From OMPR01 sp965183835 (GTDB taxonomy: Bacteria > Pseudomonadota > Alphaproteobacteria > Rhodobacterales > Rhodobacteraceae), in contig CBCYME010000003.1 in assembly GCA_965183835.1 (NCBI GenBank), forward strand, positions 62,001-126,000: a DNA stretch of 64,000 nt, given 5' to 3'. Under the pieces are notes generated by a model. That model was not told the origin of the DNA and did not search any database. It saw nothing but the letters and a program-made list of their open reading frames with translations. The translations under genes and the position numbers were made by a program. Positions 43,019 through 52,088 of this stretch are shown one piece after another (position 1 is the first letter of the stretch; the number at the start of each line of letters is the position of its first letter).

Positions 43019-44641
43019 TTAGATCCGCATACGTGGTACATCGTTTGGATCAATGCGCAGTTCAATCAGCACGGGCCCCTTGCGGGTCTCAAGCGCAGAA
43101 ATCGCGGTTTCCAAATCCTCGGCAGACTGCACTTCGATGCCCTGCCCGCCCAGTGATGTGGCGATCTCAGCAAAAGAGGGCCAATCGAACTGTGTCAGGC
43201 TTGGATCCATTTTCCTGTCGAGGAATTGGATATGTTCCGCACCATAGGCTGAATCGTTGGCAACAATCACAATCAGGTCCAGACCAAGACGCACGGCGGT
43301 GTTGAATTCATTGATCCCGCCCATCATGAATCCCCCATCGCCACTAAAGACGACCACAGGCCGTTCCGGTGCTGCCACCCCTGCACCGATGGCTTCTTGG
43401 ATGCCTAAGCCGATAGAGCCAAAGTTCGCGGTTACAACAAAACTCTGCGGATCAGGGGAGGAAATACGGCACCACACCTCGGTCATGAAACGACCCCCAT
43501 CCGTGACCAGAATGCGGTCAGACGGCAGCGCTTGTTCAAACCGTTCCAGCGCCTGCACATAATTCACAAAACCGTCTGTCGTTTTGTCTGATCCCGTTGG
43601 ATGTGCCGTAAGGGTTTCGATGTCCAACTCGCGGGTAAACCCGCTCGCAGAAATTTCCGCCTCGTCCAACCAATAGAGGATGGTTTCAGCGGTCAAACCT
43701 GAATCCGCCACCAGAGCCGCATCCGGGTGCAACCCCCCACCAATCGCAGTGGGCTCGATGTCCACCTGAATAATGCGTTTATCTTTCATCAGCTTACCAC
43801 GGTCAGTGGTAAAGTCATGCAGAGCCGTTCCGAAACAAATGATGCAATCGGACTGGGCAATCAGCTCATAAGCCGCGGGTGTGGAAAGCGTGCCGAATAT
43901 ATCAATGTTATAAGGGTGATCGGTGAACAACCCTTTGGCCTTTAGCGTCGTTGCAAGCGGGGCCTCCAACCTGTCGGCCAGCTTGATCAACTGATCACGC
44001 GCGCCAACAGCACCGGCACCCGCCAAAAGCAAGGGACGCCGTGCGGAGGCGATCATGCCAATCGCCTCGTCCAGAATATCGCCCTGTGCGACACCTCCCG
44101 GAGCGGTGAAAACATCCAGAACATACTTGTCGTGCTCAGTTTCCTGCCACATGAAATCGGCTGGCATATTCACAACGATCGGGCGGCGTTCGACCTGCGC
44201 ACGGTAAAACGCGCGTCCGATGTCTTTGCTCGCGGTGTCGGGCGCGCGCACCTGCTCAAAGCCCGCACCGGTGGTTTTCACCAATTCGCGTTGATCAATG
44301 CCTTGCAAATGGCGCGGGTTGGCGACCGGGGTATCCCCCGCAAGCAGAACCATGGGAACATGACCCCGCACCCCTTCGGTCAGCGCCGTGATACAGTTCG
44401 TCAGCGCCGGACCATGGGTAACCGACGCCACGCCCACTTTGCCAGCCACATGCGCATAGGCCAACGCCATCAGGACTGAGCTGCCCTCGTGCGCTGCGGG
44501 CACAAATCGCCCACCGCAATCGCGCACAAAGCTATCCACCATGAACAGATTGGCGTCGCCCATCAACCCGAACATCGTCGCTGCCCCATGATCAGCAACG
44601 GATCGCGCAATAGATTGATAGACGTGCATATTGGTTCCCAT
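43019..44641 (-). CDS. ThDP-dependent enzyme, acetolactate-synthase/decarboxylase-like
   Basis: A 540-residue three-domain ThDP enzyme. The catalytic Glu is in VPAAHEGSSVLMALAYA near residue 52. The Mg-ThDP motif GDGGFMMGGINEFNTA near residue 430 ends at the expected Asn (VANDS). It is clearly different from the ThDP protein at 39620 and its substrate is unknown. It lies upstream of the GntR gene on the same strand but ends in a strong terminator, so it is a separate transcript. The start at 44641 follows an AGGAG box. Confidence 0.82.
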   Translation of the reverse strand: MGTNMHVYQSIARSVADHGAATMFGLMGDANLFMVDSFVRDCGGRFVPAAHEGSSVLMALAYAHVAGKVGVASVTHGPALTNCITALTEGVRGHVPMVLLAGDTPVANPRHLQGIDQRELVKTTGAGFEQVRAPDTASKDIGRAFYRAQVERRPIVVNMPADFMWQETEHDKYVLDVFTAPGGVAQGDILDEAIGMIASARRPLLLAGAGAVGARDQLIKLADRLEAPLATTLKAKGLFTDHPYNIDIFGTLSTPAAYELIAQSDCIICFGTALHDFTTDRGKLMKDKRIIQVDIEPTAIGGGLHPDAALVADSGLTAETILYWLDEAEISASGFTRELDIETLTAHPTGSDKTTDGFVNYVQALERFEQALPSDRILVTDGGRFMTEVWCRISSPDPQSFVVTANFGSIGLGIQEAIGAGVAAPERPVVVFSGDGGFMMGGINEFNTAVRLGLDLIVIVANDSAYGAEHIQFLDRKMDPSLTQFDWPSFAEIATSLGGQGIEVQSAEDLETAISALETRKGPVLIELRIDPNDVPRMRI

Positions 44642-44808
44642 GGGGGTTCGCTCCTACTGTGTTACAAGTTCAGATACCCGAGAACCCATGCGTGAAATGC
44701 GCAAACTTTGCGGTTAACTGGATAAATACCGCGTAAATATCACGCCGATATCACATAAAGCGCACGAAACACGCAAAAAGCTGCAAATCAACCTAACAGG
44801 CGGGCTGC

Positions 44809-45237
44809 TTATTCCCCAATATTGTCATGATCCGTCAGGCATTCGGAATGATCGCGCAGCACATCCAGAACCCGACAATCCCCGGCTTGCCCGCCTGCGC
44901 ATTCCGCTATCATCCGTTGTAATTCCTGTTCCAACGCCTGCAGCCTCAGTATGCGCTGTTGGACTTGCAACAACTGCTGCTGAGCGATGGAATCCGCCTG
45001 TGAACAGGGTTGCTCGGGATTGTCAGCCAAACCCAGCAAATCCCGAATGGCGTCAAGCGAAAACCCCAACTGCCGCCCATGACGCACAAAGGCCAGCCGG
45101 TCCAGATCACTCTGAAGATAACGCCGCTGCCCGCCAGCGGTGCGCCCGGGTTCGCGCAACAGGCCAATCTGTTCATAATACCTGATGGTCTGAACTTTGG
45201 TCCCTGTTTTGCGGGACAGCGTGCCGATTGTGAGCAT
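44809..45237 (-). CDS. cadR: MerR family Cd/Zn/Pb-responsive regulator
   Basis: A 142-residue MerR protein. The N-terminal winged helix reads TGTKVQTIRYYEQIGLL, and a long dimerisation helix follows. Metal-ligand cysteines are expected at PCSQAD, ECAGGQAGDC and the C-terminal SECLTDHD. The last region has a second Cys/His-containing motif, as in CadR/PbrR. It is divergent from the P-type ATPase gene and would twist its 19-bp-spacer promoter to activate it. Confidence 0.88.
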   Translation of the reverse strand: MLTIGTLSRKTGTKVQTIRYYEQIGLLREPGRTAGGQRRYLQSDLDRLAFVRHGRQLGFSLDAIRDLLGLADNPEQPCSQADSIAQQQLLQVQQRILRLQALEQELQRMIAECAGGQAGDCRVLDVLRDHSECLTDHDNIGE

Positions 45238-45368
45238 GAAAACCTCTAGTCTCTGTACCTATCAGACCTAACCACCCAATCCGCCAGATCAAGGCAAATT
45301 TAACCAACCTTACCTTTCCATATGTGCGAACAGGGCAATCCCCTCGCCCTTAAAAGAAAAGATAAAAA

Positions 45369-45404
45369 ACCTCTTGAAGCTACAGCGGCTAGAGGTCCTA
45401 TCTA
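45369..45404 (+). promoter_or_regulatory. MerR-type promoter of the metal ATPase gene
   Basis: A -35 element TTGAAG (45374-45379) and a -10 element TATCTA (45399-45404) are separated by 19 bp, the over-long spacer used by MerR activators. ACCTCT (45369-45374) and AGAGGT (45391-45396) form an inverted repeat that largely fills the spacer. The start codon is 30 bp further on. Confidence 0.75.
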
Positions 45405-45434
45405 GGCTAGGAACATCCATTCCGGAGCTTTTCC

Positions 45435-47669
45435 ATGCCTGATGACGGGTCTTTGACCGCCCCACACCCTGCGTGCAGCAGTTGCTGCGGCAGCGACGCA
45501 CAGATCACAAACCCAATCTCCAAACCCGGTATTGGGCGCAGTTTCCGCGTCGCCGGGTTAGATTGCGCCGAAGAAGTCGCGATCCTGAACAAGGTTCTGG
45601 CCAAGGATCTGGGCGGCGAAGAGCATCTGGCGTTTGACGTCATCAACGCACGTATGACGATCTTGGAGTCTGCCATTGCGATGCCGGACGATGAAATCCT
45701 CAAGCGCGTGGCCTCAACAGGGCTGAGCGCCAAGCCGTGGGATGATCAATCCGCCGACGCGGATCATTCCGCCCACCTGAAACGACAGAAACAGTTTACC
45801 ATCCTCTCTGCGGGGTTCTGGGCCACTGGATTGATCTATCACATGGTTGAAACCGGGCTGGTTGGTGGATTGTCCATCTTTTCCGGCCATGGCGAGACCC
45901 CGATGCCCGCCATCGAGATCAGCCTGTTCCTGCTTGCCGTGCTCTTTGGCGCATGGCTGGTCGCGCCCAAAGCTTGGTCCTCTGCACGCCGTCTGTCCCC
46001 GGATATGAACCTGTTGATGATGGTCGCCGTCGGTGGCGCAATTGTCTTGGGCGAATATTTTGAGGCCGCAACCGTCGCCTTTCTATTTGCCCTGTCGCTG
46101 ACCTTAGAAAGCTGGAGCGTCGGGCGGGCGCGCAATGCGGTCGCGGCGCTGTTGGATCTGGCCCCACCAACGGCCCGTGTTGTTTCCAAAGATGGGAAAA
46201 CCGAACAGGATATCCCTGCCGCACAGGTCGCGATCGGCGATGTCTTTATCGTGCGAGGTGGCGATCGCATCCCCCTAGACGGCACAGTCCAAAGCGGCAT
46301 CGGTGGCGTCGACCAAGCCCCAATTACCGGCGAAAGCGCCATGGTGGTGAAAGAGGCAGGCGACACTGTCTTCGCAGGAACCATCAACGGCGAAGGCACC
46401 CTGACCATTCAGGCGAGCCATGTCGCAAGCGATACAGTGCTGGCCAAAATCACCCGCATGGTCAGCGATGCCCATTCCCGGCGTGCAGACATTGAACAGT
46501 GGGTGACCAAGTTTGCCCGCATCTACACGCCGTTCATCATGGGGTTGGCAGCCTTCATCGCTCTTGTCCCGCCCCTTGTGTTCGGGGCGGCTTGGACGGA
46601 TTGGGCCTATAACGCGCTTGTTTTGCTTGTCATCGCCTGCCCTTGCGCGCTGGTTATTTCGACACCTGTTTCCATAGTTGCAGCCCTTGCTGCCTCGGCC
46701 CGCAACGGTGTGCTGATCAAAGGGGGGGCATATGTTGAAACCCCCAGCCGCCTGACCGCCTTGGCTATCGATAAAACAGGCACGATTACCGAGGGAGCGC
46801 CGGAAATCGCGTCCGTTCACTCGTTCATGGATGACGACGCCAGCCTGCTGCACATCGCCGCCGCGCTTGAGATCAGATCGTCCCACCCCCTTGCCCGCGC
46901 CATTGTGGCGTATGCGGGCGAAACGGTCCCTGCCGAACAAACCCTCACCGTTCCCGGACGCGGTGTCGAGGGCATCGTGGACGGGCGCGACGTTTGGTTG
47001 GGATCGGAACGTTTTGCGCGCGAACAGGGTTTTGAAATCCCAGACAGCCTGAAACAGCAATTTGAAACAGCGGGCAGTACGCTGGTCGCTATAGGTGACA
47101 GCACAACACTGCTGGGCCTGCTTGAGCTGCGCGACAAAATTCGCCCCGATGCGCGCGCTATGATCTCCAAACTGCATGCACAAGGCGTGAAAAAGATTGT
47201 CATGCTCACGGGGGACAATGAACCGACCGCCCGCGCCGTCGCCGAAACAGTTGGCATTGATGAGGTGCGCGCCGGATTGCTGCCGCAGGAAAAGGTCGCA
47301 GCCATCGAAGAGCTGACTGAATCCTATGACGTTGTGGCGATGGTTGGGGATGGGGTTAACGACGCCCCCGCGATGGCACGCGCCGACATTGCAATTGCGA
47401 TGGGTGCTGTGGGCTCTGATGCGGCGATCGAAACCGCTGACATCGCGTTGATGAGCGATGACATCGGCAAACTGCCATGGCTCGTGGATCATTCACGCCA
47501 CACCATGACCATCATTCGTCAAAACATCGGCTTTGCCTTAGCCACCAAAGCCCTGTTTGCGGGTTTAACGGCTTTGGGCATGGCGTCGATGTGGGGAGCA
47601 ATCGCCGCAGATGTGGGTGTATCGCTTGCGGTTGTGGCCAATGCCTTGCGATTACTCCGGCAAGGCTGA
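45435..47669 (+). CDS. cadA: Cd/Zn/Pb-translocating P1B-type ATPase
   Basis: A 744-residue heavy-metal pump. A cysteine-rich N terminus (C14, C17, C18) precedes a metal-binding domain with GLDCAEE (residues 41-47). Eight membrane segments are expected, the sixth carrying the CPC motif at 402-404. The phosphorylation site is D446-KTGT, followed by the SHPLARA His and the GDGVNDAPA hinge. CPC with the D-C-x-E-E motif indicates divalent soft metals (Cd, Zn, Pb) rather than copper. It is controlled by the divergent cadR. The gene's 3' end overlaps the convergent LysR gene by 18 bp. Confidence 0.93.
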   Translation: MPDDGSLTAPHPACSSCCGSDAQITNPISKPGIGRSFRVAGLDCAEEVAILNKVLAKDLGGEEHLAFDVINARMTILESAIAMPDDEILKRVASTGLSAKPWDDQSADADHSAHLKRQKQFTILSAGFWATGLIYHMVETGLVGGLSIFSGHGETPMPAIEISLFLLAVLFGAWLVAPKAWSSARRLSPDMNLLMMVAVGGAIVLGEYFEAATVAFLFALSLTLESWSVGRARNAVAALLDLAPPTARVVSKDGKTEQDIPAAQVAIGDVFIVRGGDRIPLDGTVQSGIGGVDQAPITGESAMVVKEAGDTVFAGTINGEGTLTIQASHVASDTVLAKITRMVSDAHSRRADIEQWVTKFARIYTPFIMGLAAFIALVPPLVFGAAWTDWAYNALVLLVIACPCALVISTPVSIVAALAASARNGVLIKGGAYVETPSRLTALAIDKTGTITEGAPEIASVHSFMDDDASLLHIAAALEIRSSHPLARAIVAYAGETVPAEQTLTVPGRGVEGIVDGRDVWLGSERFAREQGFEIPDSLKQQFETAGSTLVAIGDSTTLLGLLELRDKIRPDARAMISKLHAQGVKKIVMLTGDNEPTARAVAETVGIDEVRAGLLPQEKVAAIEELTESYDVVAMVGDGVNDAPAMARADIAIAMGAVGSDAAIETADIALMSDDIGKLPWLVDHSRHTMTIIRQNIGFALATKALFAGLTALGMASMWGAIAADVGVSLAVVANALRLLRQG

Positions 47670-48563
47670 GCCAGCCCGTTTCGACAGATCTAAGATGCGC
47701 GCGAACAACCAATCAATCGCCGCATCGCCATCTGAGCGGATATGCCGATACAGATGAATTTCCAACGGTTTGACCGCCAACGGCAAAGGCCGCGCCTGCA
47801 GGCCAAACCGTCTGGCCAGATCGCGCGTCACCGTCACCACCATGCCAGTCCCTAGCACGATAGGAACAACCGAGTAATAGTTCTGCATTTGCAGGCCAAA
47901 CTGGCGCCGTATTCCCCGCTTGCGCAGCGCAATATCCACCGCTGCGGCCCCCTGTTGGCGCGACGATATATGGATATGTCTAAGCTCTAGATACCTTTCA
48001 AGTGTCAGCTCTTGGTCGCCCGCCGGATGACCCGGGCGCATTGCGCAGACATAGTCGTCTTTGGCAACAATCTGGCTGCTTAGATTTGTGGTATCGCGCA
48101 AGGGGATGTCAGTCGCGATTTCGACGGTTCCACGCGCCAAAGCTTTGGGCAGCTCTGACCGGGGCAACCGCAGTACCCGCAATTCGACCCCCGGCGCGCA
48201 AACGCTCAGGTCTTGCACAAGATCCGGCAGCAATTCCGCGTCATGCAGATCCAGCACGCTCAGCCGAAAAATCCGACGACTGGTTGCGGGATCAAACCGT
48301 TCCGCCTTGAGCGAGGCGGATTGCAGTAAGGTCAGCGCGTCAGACACACGGCCGGCAATACTGTCAGCAAAGCTGGTGGGCTGCATCCCGCCCCCACTTT
48401 TGACAAACAACGGATCATCTAACGCATGCCGCAACCGCGCCAAGGCATTGCTGACGGTTGGTTGGGTCAGCGACAATCGTTCCGCTGCACGGGTCAGGTT
48501 GCGTTCTGTATAGATGGTATCAAAGACCAGAAACAAATTCAGGTCGAGCCGGTTCAAGCGCAT
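47652..48563 (-). CDS. LysR family regulator
   Basis: A 303-residue LysR protein. The N-terminal helix-turn-helix reads TRAAERLSLTQPTVSNALARLR in NodD/LeuO-like style, and the effector domain follows. Of several adjacent in-frame start codons (48575 TTG, 48569, 48566, 48563), 48563 is chosen because GGAA then lies about 6 nt before it. It is divergent from an acyl-CoA dehydrogenase gene across about 117 bp with a 24-bp inverted repeat, and probably regulates it. Confidence 0.85.
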   Translation of the reverse strand: MRLNRLDLNLFLVFDTIYTERNLTRAAERLSLTQPTVSNALARLRHALDDPLFVKSGGGMQPTSFADSIAGRVSDALTLLQSASLKAERFDPATSRRIFRLSVLDLHDAELLPDLVQDLSVCAPGVELRVLRLPRSELPKALARGTVEIATDIPLRDTTNLSSQIVAKDDYVCAMRPGHPAGDQELTLERYLELRHIHISSRQQGAAAVDIALRKRGIRRQFGLQMQNYYSVVPIVLGTGMVVTVTRDLARRFGLQARPLPLAVKPLEIHLYRHIRSDGDAAIDWLFARILDLSKRAGSALPE

Positions 48564-48589
48564 CATCATTTCCAATGTGAATGATCCTA

Positions 48590-48613
48590 ATTCTGTATAT
48601 TAATTTCCAGAAT
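48590..48613. promoter_or_regulatory. 24-bp inverted repeat between the LysR and acyl-CoA dehydrogenase genes
   Basis: ATTCTG (48590-48595) and CAGAAT (48608-48613) are perfect arms around a 12-nt AT-rich centre. It lies in the divergent promoter region and is a good LysR operator candidate. Confidence 0.5.
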
Positions 48614-48680
48614 GGCAAGCCGCTTGATATCACGGGCGCAACCACAGCTAATCGCTCACTGAAACAAGACGAGGTATTCC

Positions 48681-49922
48681 ATGGATTTTGACCATTCTCC
48701 ACGGACCGAAGAATTGCGCCAGAAACTGCTGACGTTTATGGAAACACATATCTATCCGCGCATCCCAGCCCACAAAGCCGAGATTGAGGCCGGGCAATTC
48801 CCCGTCTCCTTCATGGAAGATCTCAAGGCACTGGCCAAAGCCGAAGATCTCTGGAACCTGTTCTTGCCCAGCCTCCGCGACGACGAACCGGGCACCGGCC
48901 TTAGCAATCTAGAATACGCACCCTTGGCGGAAATTTTGGGTCAGGTCAGCTGGGCCTCCGAGGTATTCAACTGCAACGCGCCGGATACCGGCAACATGGA
49001 ATTGCTGCACATGTTCGCCACCGAACAGCAGCGCAAGGAATGGTTGGTTCCCCTGCTCAACGGCGAAATCCGGTCTGCTTTTGCCATGACCGAACCCGAT
49101 GTTGCGTCATCGGATGCAACCAACATTACGACCTCTATTCGTCGGGATGGCGATGACTATGTGATCAACGGACGGAAGTGGTTTATCACCAACGCCTGCC
49201 ATCCGAACTGCAAGGTTCTGATCGTGATGGGCAAGACAGACCCGAACGCCGAAACCCACAAACAGCAAAGCATGATCATTGTCCCACGCGACACGCCCGG
49301 TGTCGAAATTGTGCGGAACCCGACCATTTTGAACATGCATGACCCCGAGGGCCACGCAGAGATCGTATTCCAGAATGTACGTGTCCCGGCTGGCAATCTG
49401 TTAGGCGACGAAGGCAGCGGCTTTGCACTTGCCCAAGCCCGATTAGGCCCCGGACGCATCCATCACTGCATGCGCTCTATCGGGGCCGCCGAAATGGCGC
49501 TGGACCTGATGATTGAACGCCTGCAAGAGCGCAAGACGTTTGGGAAATACCTGTCAGAACAAGGTGTAACCCGTGAATGGATCGCCCGCTCGCGCCTTGA
49601 AATCGAACAGGCCCGTTTGCTGACACTCAGAGCCGCTTGGAAAATCGACAAGGTGGGTGCCAAAGCGGCCCGCAAGGAAATCTCGTTGATCAAAGTGGTT
49701 GCGCCCAATGTGCACGCGACAGTCACCGACCGCGCAATGCAAGCCTTTGGCGCAATGGGGCTGACGCCGGACACCCCGCTTGCCGACAGCTATACGTGGG
49801 CGCGCGCCTTGCGGTATGCCGACGGCCCTGACGAGGTGCATATGCAATCCATCGCAAAGATGGAAATCAAAGCCTCGAACCGAGGCAGGTCTGCGATTTG
49901 GTTGACCCCTCCGCCGCGATAA
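48681..49922 (+). CDS. Acyl-CoA dehydrogenase
   Basis: A 413-residue flavoprotein dehydrogenase. The FAD-side motif FAMTEPDVASSDATN is near residues 138-152 and the substrate-side GPGRIHHCMRSIGAAEMAL near residue 255. The C-terminal half has the MQAFGAMGLTPDTPLA segment. It resembles the ACAD10/11-type group of bacterial enzymes. Electrons would pass to ETF. It follows a GAGG box and is divergent from the LysR gene; its acyl substrate is unknown. Confidence 0.88.
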   Translation: MDFDHSPRTEELRQKLLTFMETHIYPRIPAHKAEIEAGQFPVSFMEDLKALAKAEDLWNLFLPSLRDDEPGTGLSNLEYAPLAEILGQVSWASEVFNCNAPDTGNMELLHMFATEQQRKEWLVPLLNGEIRSAFAMTEPDVASSDATNITTSIRRDGDDYVINGRKWFITNACHPNCKVLIVMGKTDPNAETHKQQSMIIVPRDTPGVEIVRNPTILNMHDPEGHAEIVFQNVRVPAGNLLGDEGSGFALAQARLGPGRIHHCMRSIGAAEMALDLMIERLQERKTFGKYLSEQGVTREWIARSRLEIEQARLLTLRAAWKIDKVGAKAARKEISLIKVVAPNVHATVTDRAMQAFGAMGLTPDTPLADSYTWARALRYADGPDEVHMQSIAKMEIKASNRGRSAIWLTPPPR

Positions 49923-49939
49923 GCGCGGCTGACTTTACA

Positions 49940-49980
49940 GACTTAGACCGCCAAACCTTAAATCGTGGTGGTCTAAAGTC
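49940..49980. terminator. Bidirectional terminator between the acyl-CoA dehydrogenase gene and pqqE
   Basis: GACTTAGACC (49940-49949) pairs with GGTCTAA and GTC (49970-49980) with one bulged A, and the stem continues inward (CCA with TGG). It overlaps the pqqE stop, so it serves both convergent genes. Confidence 0.65.
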
Positions 49981-51061
49981 GGTTTATTTTTCGGTAAACC
50001 ATATCCTGCTCAGGCGCGTTCATCGCCACATCAAGTGCCTGAACCACTTTCTGATGGTGTGGGGATTTATGGCAAACCGGGTCCGTCGCACTGGCATCCC
50101 CGGCCAAGGCGAGCGCCTGACAACGGCATCCGCCAAAATCAATCTCTTTGCGGTCGCAACTCTGACATGGGTCTGGCAACCAATCCGTACCGCGATAGGC
50201 GTTAAAGGCCTCACTGTTGTACCAAATCTCGGACAGTGTACGGTCCCAAACGTTGTCGAATTTCAGGTGCGGAATGCTTTCGGCAGCGTGGCAGGGTAAA
50301 ACCGTTCCATCCGGGGTGATGTTCAATCCTGTTGACCCCCAGCCCCCCATACAGGCCTTTGGAAAGTCGGAATAATAATCCGGTGGAACAAAATCAAACG
50401 CCATCGTTCCACGCAATCGGTTTTCCGCCTCGGATACGATCCGCTTCGCCTCTTTGGTTTGTTCCAATGTCGGCAGCAATTGATCCCGGTTGGTTTCAGC
50501 CCATCCATGAAATTGTACACAAGCCACTTCGAGCCGCCGTGCGCCCAAATCCACCGCCATCTCAATCGTGCGTTCCAGATCATCAAGATTGTGGCGATGC
50601 ATGACCGCATTCAGCGTCAAGGGAATGCCCCGGTTTTTTATCTCGGTCGCGACTTTCATCTTGCGATCAAAGCCGCCTTTGTAACCGCCGATCCAATCCG
50701 CCAAGTCTGCGGTGGTGCCTTGCAACGAGAGCTGAATGTGATCCAGCCCAACCTGTTCAAGCGCGTCCAGCCGTTTCGGGGTTAACCCAACACCGCTGGT
50801 GATCAGGTTGGTGTACAATCCAGCCTCAGCAGCGGCTTGGGTCAATTCCACCAGATCAGGACGCGAGGCGGGTTCGCCGCCCGAAATGTGCAGCTGCAAC
50901 ACACCCAGGTTTGCCGCCTGACGAAACACATCGGCCCAGGTTTCCGTGTCCAGCTCTTGATCGCGCGTCAGCAGATCGGTTGGGTTCGAACAATAGGGGC
51001 AAGCCAATGGGCAGCGGTGCGTCAGCTCGGCCAGCATGGCGATGGGTGGGGGTGCCGTCAT
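49973..51061 (-). CDS. pqqE: PQQ biosynthesis radical SAM enzyme
   Basis: A 362-residue radical SAM protein. The first cluster motif is CPLACPYC (residues 17-24). The C-terminal SPASM domain has CMGGWGS, PCHAAESI, CQSCDRKEIDFGGCRC and CHKSPHH for the auxiliary clusters. It joins the Glu and Tyr side chains of PqqA, with PqqD presenting the peptide. The start overlaps the pqqD stop by four bases (ATGA). Confidence 0.96.
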   Translation of the reverse strand: MTAPPPIAMLAELTHRCPLACPYCSNPTDLLTRDQELDTETWADVFRQAANLGVLQLHISGGEPASRPDLVELTQAAAEAGLYTNLITSGVGLTPKRLDALEQVGLDHIQLSLQGTTADLADWIGGYKGGFDRKMKVATEIKNRGIPLTLNAVMHRHNLDDLERTIEMAVDLGARRLEVACVQFHGWAETNRDQLLPTLEQTKEAKRIVSEAENRLRGTMAFDFVPPDYYSDFPKACMGGWGSTGLNITPDGTVLPCHAAESIPHLKFDNVWDRTLSEIWYNSEAFNAYRGTDWLPDPCQSCDRKEIDFGGCRCQALALAGDASATDPVCHKSPHHQKVVQALDVAMNAPEQDMVYRKINRL

Positions 51062-51345
51062 GCATGCACCGCCAAAAACATCCGCGCCCTCAGGCCAACG
51101 AGAAAAGTTTGGACGTCGCCTGTGATCTGTTCCGCAGGGGCATCATACGTCGCGGCCAAATCAGCGATCAAAGCATCAAACCGGGTTTCGCCATCGACAC
51201 GTGACAGGATCGCTTCGCCAATGGCATCTAATGCGACCGCCTTTTCAGGCGCGAGCAAAACTTTGCCTCCGCGCACACGGTCATCAATGATGCGCACCCC
51301 ACGGGGCAAAAACGGACGATCCCCGGCCAACAGCGTGAGCGTCAT
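51058..51345 (-). CDS. pqqD: PqqA-binding peptide chaperone
   Basis: A 95-residue RiPP recognition element protein. FLPRGVRIIDDRVRGGKVLLAPEKAVALD contains the beta-strand region that binds the PqqA leader. It is a separate protein here, not fused to PqqC as in some organisms. Both ends overlap the neighbouring pqq genes by four bases. Confidence 0.93.
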   Translation of the reverse strand: MTLTLLAGDRPFLPRGVRIIDDRVRGGKVLLAPEKAVALDAIGEAILSRVDGETRFDALIADLAATYDAPAEQITGDVQTFLVGLRARMFLAVHA

Positions 51346-52088
51346 AACATCCCCTCACCCGGTTTCCACGCCCCGGGCGGGATACGACCCGGCTCAACAT
51401 AAGCGCCCCACAATGCATCCAGCTGAGCCCACAGAACGTTCGTTTTAAAGATCAACGCCTCACAGGCCATATCCTCTTTTTCAGCTGTGTCGGCGTGCTC
51501 TAAAACCCATGCCAAACCAAATTTCACGTCCTTGGGGGCTTCGCTCAGGCGTTTTTGAAAATAGGACATCGATGTCGCGTTGGCGAAGTCATAATGCTTC
51601 AACATGCCCTCAATCCGGCGTTCATGGATGGAGGGGGCAAACAGTTCCGTCAACGACGATGCCACTGCTTGTAGCAACGGCATATCCCGAACATACCGCA
51701 CATAGGCATCGACGGCGAATTGGGTTGCAGGCAACACACCCCGACCAGATGCAACATAATCAGGGTCCAGCCCAACCGCTTCGGCCAGCTTCAGCCACCG
51801 CCGAATACCGCCGCCTTCTTCTACGCCCCCATCGTGATCTTCGATCCGACTGCGCCAGTTCCGACGCATATCCGCGCCACAGCGTGACATGAAAGCTGCG
51901 TCTTTCATTGGAATCGCAGCTTGATATGCCCATCGGTTGATCACCCATGCCCGCACTTGATCCGGGTTACAGTCCCCCGCGTGCAGCATGTGATGAAAGG
52001 GGTGCTTGTCGTGATAGCGTTCTGCTCCAATGGCACGCAGACGATCTTCGAGCGTTTCAATCTCTGGGGTGGCAACAGGGTGCGTCAT
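51342..52088 (-). CDS. pqqC: Pyrroloquinoline-quinone synthase
   Basis: A 248-residue cofactor-free oxidase with a haem-oxygenase-like fold. YHDKHPFHHMLHAGDCNPDQVRAWVINRWAYQ contains the family's active-site His/Tyr cluster. It performs the last ring-closing oxidation to PQQ. The start and stop overlap pqqB and pqqD by four bases each. Confidence 0.95.
   Translation of the reverse strand: MTHPVATPEIETLEDRLRAIGAERYHDKHPFHHMLHAGDCNPDQVRAWVINRWAYQAAIPMKDAAFMSRCGADMRRNWRSRIEDHDGGVEEGGGIRRWLKLAEAVGLDPDYVASGRGVLPATQFAVDAYVRYVRDMPLLQAVASSLTELFAPSIHERRIEGMLKHYDFANATSMSYFQKRLSEAPKDVKFGLAWVLEHADTAEKEDMACEALIFKTNVLWAQLDALWGAYVEPGRIPPGAWKPGEGML

Noticed and set aside
46275..47492. A 405-codon minus-strand open frame inside cadA
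   Set aside because: The plus strand carries CPC, DKTGT and GDGVNDAPA motifs in order; the antisense frame is a shadow.
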